From Pomphorhynchus laevis (lineage: Eukaryota > Acanthocephala > Palaeacanthocephala > Echinorhynchida > Pomphorhynchidae), in contig WNNJ02000213.1 of assembly GCA_012934845.2 (NCBI GenBank), positions 25,451 to 89,450 of the forward strand: DNA of 64,000 nt. Reading direction: 5' to 3'. The position numbers were made by a program, and so were the translations under genes. Below, one piece after another: positions 56,801 through 64,000 of this stretch. The notes beneath the pieces are model-generated. The model did no database searches and was not told the DNA's origin. It saw only the letters and a program-made list of their open reading frames with translations. How positions within the stretch are numbered: position 1 is the first letter of the stretch; the number at the start of each line of letters is the position of its first letter.

Positions 56801-59800
56801 TGACTATTGACTTTTGCTACTCTATTGACTAACAAAAGTTCTCTTAAATGTGTCATTAAATTATTAAATATTTAAAGCAAAATGATTTCTAAATTTAAAC
56901 AAGTTAACTTCTATTTGACAATCATTAAAATAATTAGGATAATTATTGACAATAGATCATTAAAATATTAATGGAAATGTGTTAGAGTAGAATGCATCCT
57001 ATATATATTTGTTGAAATGTTTCATTACAATGCATAAATATATTTATACAGAAAACTAAATAATTACGTTGAATACAGCAATTTATTTAATATTTCGATA
57101 GTTTCACATTGGCTTCCATTGATGTCATTGTATTATTTTATATAAAATTTATAGACAAAATAAAATAAAATTATAATCACATTAAATTAGATTAAATTAA
57201 ATTAAATCAAATTAATTATAGATTATATTTAAATTTTATTTTTTATTTTATAAAAAAAACAATTTTTTTTAATAATGAACAATTTATTAAAAATAATCAT
57301 ATTAACTTAGGTTCCCGCAAATGGGCCTCAAATTGAAATTTACGATCCCAGACTGGGCAATACAATACAAAAAAGTTTCTCAATGTGAAACAGTAGTAAA
57401 CTCTGCCATCCGAATAGTCGCAGAGATCGTTCTTTGTGCGCTAAAGCATAATCGCCTTCGTATGTCAGAAATGCAGTTTGCGTACGATTGTTTGCTTTTG
57501 ATGGCAATATATTGTTGAAATGTTTCATTACAATGCATAAATATATTTATACAGAAAACTAAATAATTACGTTGAATACAGCAATTTATTTAATATTTCG
57601 ATAGTTTCACATTGGCTTCCATTGATGTCATTGTATTATTTCATTATTTTATAATATTAAAAAGTATAATTTACTAATACCACCTTACAAGCGTATTATA
57701 TCAACAGACGTATTAAAGGCGTAATAAGACCAGTATACAAGCGTCAAATGAATTATGGCTACAAACGTAATATGAACACCATACAACCGTATTATAGCTA
57801 CTGACGTAATACGACCAAAGTACACGCGTCATGTGATTTATGGCTACAAAAGTAATAAGCCCATTAAGCCCACAGTATTATAGTACAGAAGTATTATAGC
57901 TACAAGTATTAAAGCATTACAAGCTACAGACGTAAATCAATCACATTACAAGCGTAATGTGAGTTATGAGCACAGACGTAATATGACCATATTACGAAAG
58001 TCAAACGAGCTAATGGTATATTTACAAGAGTAAAGAGACCATCTTCTGATGATGTTCTAGCGACTGACGAAATACGACCACCTTACAAGCGTCAAGTGGA
58101 TTATGGATACAGTCGTAATACGACCAACTTACAAAATTATTATAGCTACAGACCTAATACAACCACCTTACAACCGTTTTATAACTACAGACGTAACACG
58201 ACCACAGTATTATAACTACAGACGTAAAACGACCACAGTATTATAACTACATACGTAATATGACCACCTTACAACCGTTTAATAACTACAGACATAATAC
58301 GACGACCACCTTACAACAGTAGTATAGCTACAGATGTTATACGACGACCATCTTACAACAGTATTTTAGCTACACACTATAATTTTACTTACAAGCGTAT
58401 TATAACTACAGACGTCATACGATCACCATTCAACCGTGTTATAACTACGGACGTAATATGACCAACTAACAACAGTACCATAGCTACAGACGTAATACAA
58501 TCACCTTACAACCGTATTATAGCTACCTACGAATATAACCACCTTACAACCGTATTATAGCTACCTACGAATATGACCACCTTACAACCGTATTATAGCT
58601 ACCTACGAATATGACCACCTTACAACCGTATTATAGCTACAGACGTAATACGATCACATTACAAGCATATTATAACTACAGACGTAATACGACCACCTTA
58701 GAAGAGTCGAACGAGCTATACGACAAGTGTAATACGACCACCATAGAAGAGTCAAGGGAATCATAGCTACAAGCTGAATAAAACCACCTTACAAGTCAAA
58801 AGAATCATAGCTACACGCGTAACAAACTCACCCTATAACAGAATTATAGCTACATACCACCTTACAAGAGTAAAGGCAATTATGTCTACAGACGTAATTC
58901 GACCACGTGACGAGCGTCATGTGAATTATGGATACAGACGTAATATGCCCTATACAACTGTGCTTTAGCTACAGATGCAATATAGCGACAGGCGTAATAG
59001 ATATCCTTACAAGCGGTAAGTGAGTTATGGCTACAGACGTAATACAACCACCTTACAATCGTATTATAGCTACATACGAAATACGACCAGCTTACAAATA
59101 TTATAGCTACGAACGTAATGCGTTCAACTTACGAGTGTCAAGTTAATTATGGATATATACGATATAAGACCACCTTTAAACATTATTATAGCTAGGCGTA
59201 ATACAACCACCAAACAAACATATTATATCTACGGAAACACTACCTTACAAGCGTATTATAGCTACAGATGTAATGCGACCACCTTACAACAGTATAATAG
59301 CTACAGACGTTATACAATTAACTTAGAACCGTATTATAGCTACATACGTAATACGATTACCTTAAAAGCGTCTTACAGCTACAGACGTAATACGACAACC
59401 ATACAAGCGTCTTATAGCTACAGACGTAATGCGAACACCTTACAACTGTATTATAGCTACATACGTAATACGCCCTGCTTACAATTGTATTATAGCTACA
59501 GACGTAATACGACAACCTTACAACCCTATTATAACTACAGACGTAATGCGACCATCTCACAACCGGATTACAGCTACAGACGTAATACGACCACCTTACA
59601 AAGGTATTATAGCTACAGACGTAATATGACCAACTAACAACAGTATCATAGCTACCGACGTAATACAATCACCTTACAACCGTATTATAGCTACAGACGT
59701 AATGCAATCACATTACAAGCGTATTATAACTACAGACGTAATACGATCACCATTCAACCGTGTTATAACTACAGACGTAATATGACCAACTAACAACAGT

Positions 59801-61375
59801 ATCATAGCTACAGACGTAATACAATCACCTTACAACTATATTATAGCTACCTACGAATATGACCATCTTACAACATTATTAAAGCTACAGACGTAATACG
59901 CCCTCCTTACAATTGTATTATAGCTACAGACGTAATACGACCATCTTAAAACCCTATTATAACTACAGGCGTAATGCGATCAACTCACAACCGTATTATA
60001 GCTACATACCTAATACCACCACTTTACAAACGTATTATAGCTACCGACGTAATACGTTCAATTTAGAACAGTATTATAGTTACCGATGTAATACGAGTAA
60101 CTTACAAGAGTAAAACGATCTATAGCCGCAAGAGCAATACGACCATCTTATAACAGTATTATATCTACAGACGTAATACGACCACCTTACAAAATTCAAA
60201 CGAGTTATAGCTACAAGTGTAATACGACAACCTTACAAGGGTATTATAGATACAGACGTAATACAATCACCTTACAAGCGTCAAATGAATTATGGCTACA
60301 GACTTAAAACGACCACCTTATAAGAGTCAAGGGAAATATGGCTACAGACGTAATGCGACCACCTTACAACACTATTATTGCTACAGATGTAATACGACCA
60401 TTTTACAAGCGTATTATAGCAACAGACGTAAAACGATCACATTACAAGCTCATTATAATTACAGACGTAATGCGACCACCTCACAACAGTATTAAAGCTA
60501 CAGATGTAATACGATCACCATACAACCGTACTATAACTACAGACGAAATATGACCACCTTACAGCAGTATTATAACTACATACGTAATATGACCACCTTA
60601 CAACCGTTTAATAACTACAGACATAATACGACGACCACCTTACAACAGTATTATAGCTACAGACGTAATACGACGACCATCTTACAACAGTATTTTAGCT
60701 ACACACTATAATTTTACTTACAAGCGTAAAATAGTTAACAGGTTTAACTTTTAAAAAATATGAAAATTAATTTAATATTTATATTAATATTTAAAATTAA
60801 TATCAGATAATTTTTATTTTTACAAAAAAAAACGATTTTATTTTAATTTGAAAATCAAAATATTAAATTGTTGTATTCAAAACATAAATTAGTAAGCGCT
60901 TTCAATATAAATATATTTATGCATTGCTATGAAACATTTCAACATTTTGAAAATGAAATGAAAATTTCATTTTCAAAATAAGATGAAACATTCTTTATAT
61001 AGGAGGTATTCTATTACCCGAATAAACGTTTTATCGATTACAATCATCTGTTGCAATAGAATAAATCACTGTATTCAATGGGAGGTTAGTTATCAATGTC
61101 TAGTTCTTTGCCACGACTCTTGATAAACAATCTTAAAGACACAATCATGCAAATAGAGTGAAATACAATTAATAGTTGCCTGCCAAATCGCCTAATATAA
61201 AAACTTTAAACCTTGAATATTGAGTATCTTCAATAAAGCATGTTCTTACCGTGGGCTACCCCATTATGGGAAGCGGTGGAACATTCATTGATATTCTCAA
61301 TGTAGCTATTTTCATTTGTAATATTGTTGTCAGGTGAAGACATGCCAGAAGATATCAATTCTCTTTTCATAATGC
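53854..61375 (-). CDS. Zinc-finger protein, two exons (289 aa from first ATG)
   Basis: Exon A 61375-61250 (ATG at 61370), exon B 54602-53854. The junction CAC-G|GTAAGA ... TTAAG|GT-AAC keeps the frame, and the 870-nt total ends in a stop. Residues 156-177 are a C2H2 finger (CKIC, x12, H, x4, H). Residues 214-237 form a second, C2HC-like finger (CDEC, x12, H, then C237). The N-terminal 150 residues are Ser/Thr/Asn/Gln-rich and likely disordered (TDDSSSSSE, QQQ runs), as is the tail. It is probably a nuclear nucleic-acid-binding or adaptor protein; no precise family is recognised. Exon A is preceded by TTCTTCTAG, so coding may continue from an upstream exon beyond the window. The 6.6-kb intron holds the 39-bp minisatellite. 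Confidence 0.75.
55540..55795 (-). mobile_element. Possible Penelope-type terminal fragment
   Basis: The minus strand reads LLKKPLSDESSHVFSKYINL. At the DNA level CTGAAGA-AGCCTTTAAGCGA-CGAAAG resembles the CTGATGA...CGAAAC layout often found at Penelope 3' ends. Short and degenerate, in the zinc-finger gene intron. Confidence 0.3.
57017..57650. repeat. 120-bp direct repeat flanking a GC-richer insert
   Basis: 57017-57139 (AATGTTTCATTACAATGCAT ... TCATTGTATTATTT) recurs at 57517-57640 almost unchanged. Between them, 57311-57516 is GC-richer and partly open on + (VPANGPQIEIYDPRLGNTIQ) after an acceptor-like TTAACTTAG. A weaker inverse copy of the flank (GCATAAATATATTTATA block) stands at 60910-60960, beyond the minisatellite. 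Confidence 0.6.
57690..60730. repeat. 39-bp minisatellite, about 3 kb
   Basis: Consensus unit: TATAGCTACAGACGTAATAC, GACCACCTTACAACCGTAT. Roughly 75-80 units with variant positions, some units deleted or with 34-36 bp spacing. Because 39 is divisible by three, frames stay open on both strands (period-13 peptide YSYRRNTTTLQPY), but these are not genes. A higher-order duplication links 58257-58400 with 60588-60725. It lies wholly within the zinc-finger gene intron. Confidence 0.92.
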
Positions 61376-62165
61376 CTAGAAGAAATTATCTTATTAATAA
61401 AGAGATATATGACCAAAAATGAAATCCTAATAACAAATCAAGGTCATTGCAAGAATTTATTGTAATTTCATTTTGTATTGAAATGAAATCTTAAGAACAT
61501 TTCATTGAATCAGTAAGAACAATAAAAAAAATAAAAATAAGGTAAAATATATTTATTACAAAAGGATTCATTATTTGAAAGATGTCAAATTAATGTCAAA
61601 AAACAAACAATTTAACTGTTATTTGTAATAATAATATCCTTTGCTAGAATTAAATTCAACTAATCTTATTGCAAATTTCAAATCAAAAATATTATTTACT
61701 GTGTCCGATTAATCCTTCTAACAACATTACGATATCCTCTATTGAATGGTAAGTGTATGAAATAGATTATCTAATTACTTGATGGCAGATACTGAATGTA
61801 CAGCATAGGATAGTGGTGGCAAATAAGACTTACGTAATAATACGTGACTAAATGGTAGTTGATTGCCAAGTTAACTATAAATAATTACTGTTTAATCCCA
61901 GAAATTTGGTATATAAAGATACATATTTATATATAGTAATGATCATGTACGAATAAGCATTTTTATTGGGATGCAAAAAAAATACCAAATTTGAGTTTAA
62001 TGTAAGAATTTTGATAAGAATTTAAAATGGTTGATAATGATATTATATTTAAATATTTAAATAAAATGTCTTTTATTTTAAAGAATTATTTGAGCTGGAT
62101 TAGCTGAATCAAACCAATATGAAAATTCAATCTGATATTTCCCTAACCTCAGCAAAGAAACAAAC
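61376..62165. other. AT-rich stretch between zinc-finger exon and array
   Basis: No gene or repeat recognised; it could be intron or upstream DNA of the zinc-finger gene. Confidence 0.3.
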
Positions 62166-62167
62166 TG

Positions 62168-64000
62168 TATCGTTTGTTTTTACAGAAAGGCAGCAGAGGA
62201 AAATTTCAGCAGATCATTAAAGGACCGAAACACGAAAGGTAGGCGTAGGCTCACTGCTGATGAGGTCCACTTACGCTAATTGTAGTGTACAATGCTGCAT
62301 TTAGGATTAAAGTATTCACACGAGGATAATTGATGAAGCCGACCAAATGATGATACTCGCTCGTGTATGCAATTGTTCATTCTATTTACCTGGCAGATTT
62401 AGGTTTCCTTCAAAGAAAATTCAAAAGACAGATTGTCGGTTGTTTCCGTCAACTGTAGTACTATTTCGGTCTTTTTGTTTCAAAAGACGGATACAACGTA
62501 CAGTTTGCACAAGTGGAAATGTTTTCCTTACGAACTAGATCGTTTGTTTTTACAGAAAGGCAGCAGAGGAAAATTTCAGCAGATCATTAAAGGACCGAAA
62601 CACGAAAGGTAGGCGTAGGCTCACTGCTGATGAGGTCCACTTACGCTAATTGTAGTGTACAATGCTGCATTTAGGATTAAAGTATTCACACGAGGATAAT
62701 TGATGAAGCCGACCAAATGATGATACTCGCTCGTGTATGCAATTGTTCATTCTATTTACCTGGCAGATTTAGGTTTCCTTCAAAGAAAATTCAAAAGACA
62801 GATTGTCGGTTGTTTCCGTCAACTGTAGTACTATTTCGGTCTTTTTGTTTCAAAAGACGGATACAACGTACAGTTTGCACAAGTGGAAATGTTTTCCTTA
62901 CGAACTAGATCGTTTGTTTTTACAGAAAGGCAGCAGAGGAAAATTTCAGCAGATCATTAAAGGACCGAAACACGAAAGGTAGGCGTAGGCTCACTGCTGA
63001 TGAGGTCCACCTACGCTGATTGTAGTGTACAGTGCTGCATCTAGGATTAAAGAATTCACACGAGGATAATTGATGAAGCCGACCAAATGATGATACTCGC
63101 TCGTGTATGCAATTGTTCATTCTATTTACCTGGCAGATTTAGGTTTCCTGTCAAAGAAAATTCAAAAGACAGATTGTCGGTTGTTTCCGTCAACTGTAGT
63201 ACTATTTCGGTCTTTTTGTTTCAAAAGACGGATACAACGTACAGTTTGCACAAGTGGAAATGTTTTCCTTACGAACTAGATCGTTTGTTTTTACATAAAG
63301 GCAGCAGAGGAAAATTTCAGCAGATCATTAAAGGACCGAAACACGAAAGGTAGGCGTAGGCTCACTGCTGATGAGGTCCACTTACGCTAATTGTAGTGTA
63401 CAATGCTGCATTTAGGATTAAAGTATTCACACGAGGATAATTGATGAAGCCGACCAAATGATGATACTCGCTCGTGTATGCAATTGTTCATTCTATTTAC
63501 CTGGCAGATTTAGGTTTCCTTCAAAGAAAATTCAAAAGACAGATTGTCGGTTGTTTCCGTCAACTGTAGTACTATTTCGGTCTTTTTGTTTCAAAAGACG
63601 GATACAACGTACAGTTTGCACAAGTGGAAATGTTTTCCTTACGAACTAGATCGTTTGTTTTTACATAAAGGCATCAGAGGAAAATTTCAGCAGATCATTA
63701 AAGGACCGAAACACGAAAGGTAGGCGTAGGCTCACTGCTGATGAGGTCCACTTACGCTAATTGTAGTGTACAATGCTGCATTTAGGATTAAAGTATTCAC
63801 ACGAGGATAATTGATGAAGCCGACCAAATGATGATACTCGCTCGTGTATGCAATTGTTCATTCTATTTACCTGGCAGATTTAGGTTTCCTGTCAAAGAAA
63901 ATTCAAAAGACAGATTGTCGGTTGTTTCCGTCAACTGTAGTACTATTTCGGTCTTTTTGTTTCAAAAGACGGATACAACGTACAGTTTGCACAAGTGGAA
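62168..64000 (+). repeat. 370-bp tandem array with hammerhead-like core
   Basis: Units start (CGTTTGTTTTTACA) at 62171, 62541, 62911, 63282 and 63652; spacings are 370 or 371 bp and the array runs off the edge. Units differ at only a few positions, so it is young or homogenised. Each unit shares with the 218-bp repeat the blocks CGAAAC, CTGATGAG, a CGCTRATT-type block and GAGGATAAT in the same order, so the two are diverged relatives. The 63-codon frames inside are by-products of repetition. No protein-coding signal. Confidence 0.92.
62222..62294 (+). ncRNA. Order-swapped hammerhead-like motif (370-bp family)
   Basis: Order: GGACC (62222), GAAA, CAC, then CACTG, CTGATGA (62257-62263), GGTCC, then GT-GTA, CAATG. 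Stem II GGACC/GGTCC is perfect, and stem III CAC/GTG plus A-U is perfect. Stem I CACTG/CAATG has one A-C mismatch, corrected to CACTG/CAGTG in the unit at 62962-63034. The inner hairpin GCGTAGG/CTTACGC becomes perfect (CCTACGC) in that same unit. The motif recurs in every unit of the array. Confidence 0.55.

Noticed and set aside
59149-59668. Long open frames (162 aa on +, 103 aa on -) of repeated YRRNTTTLQ-type peptide
   Set aside because: They arise because the 39-bp minisatellite unit is a multiple of three; both strands are open at once and there is no gene context.
62347-63649. Repeated 63-aa frames MMILARVCNCSFYLPG...
   Set aside because: The same short frame recurs once per 370-bp unit and is broken in one unit by a single-base difference without consequence; the conserved signal in the unit is RNA-like, not protein-like.

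Overview
The window is AT-rich, intron-bearing DNA crowded with mobile elements. It looks like an invertebrate animal nuclear genome: it has spliced genes with GT-AG introns, a TRAIP-type RING ligase, several LINE clades, many Penelope-like elements (PLEs) and hammerhead-ribozyme repeats. I cannot fix the phylum.

Host genes are sparse and embedded in repeats. (1) A three-exon gene of unknown function on + (13435-21523; 177 aa), whose reading frame is kept across both junctions. (2) A single-exon gene on + (27045-28151) with an LRAT-like N-terminus and a glycine-zipper C-terminus. (3) A five-exon TRAIP-like E3 ubiquitin ligase on - (41054-28164; 329 aa), whose stop lies 12 bp from the stop of gene 2. 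(4) A two-exon zinc-finger gene on - (61375-53854; 289 aa from the first ATG). A further unassigned coding-looking exon lies at 41695-42021 (-).

Layout. 1-2.7 kb: a PLE reverse transcriptase on - split by a Mutator-like transposon. 3.4-10.2 kb: ribozyme-repeat relic, LINE and Gypsy-type fossils, a terminal-inverted-repeat element, and a 305-bp tandem array with type III hammerheads. 10.2-25.3 kb: the spliced gene of unknown function with PLE, LINE and ribozyme repeats in its introns, then more PLE and an RTE-like LINE tail. 25.3-27 kb: microsatellite and a minimal hammerhead relic. 27-41 kb: the convergent gene pair, with introns full of SINE, PLE, LINE and tandem repeats. 42.9-50.5 kb: two related LINEs arranged head to head plus the 5' end of a third. 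50.5-53.8 kb: AT-rich, little content. 53.8-61.4 kb: zinc-finger gene whose 6.6-kb intron holds a 3-kb, 39-bp minisatellite. 62.2-64 kb: a 370-bp tandem array running off the edge.

The most unusual signal is a set of hammerhead-like RNA motifs. One family is an orthodox type III hammerhead (9.5-10.2 kb), and one is an orthodox minimal type I relic (26.2 kb). Two other tandem families (218 bp at 18.4 kb, 370 bp at 62.2 kb) and the PLE 3' ends carry the three hammerhead core pieces in the opposite cyclic order. Their three stems stay complementary while the sequences change between families. Such a unit cannot fold as a simple hammerhead alone, but could do so between neighbouring monomers or in a dimer. 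This is the best candidate for an undescribed system here.
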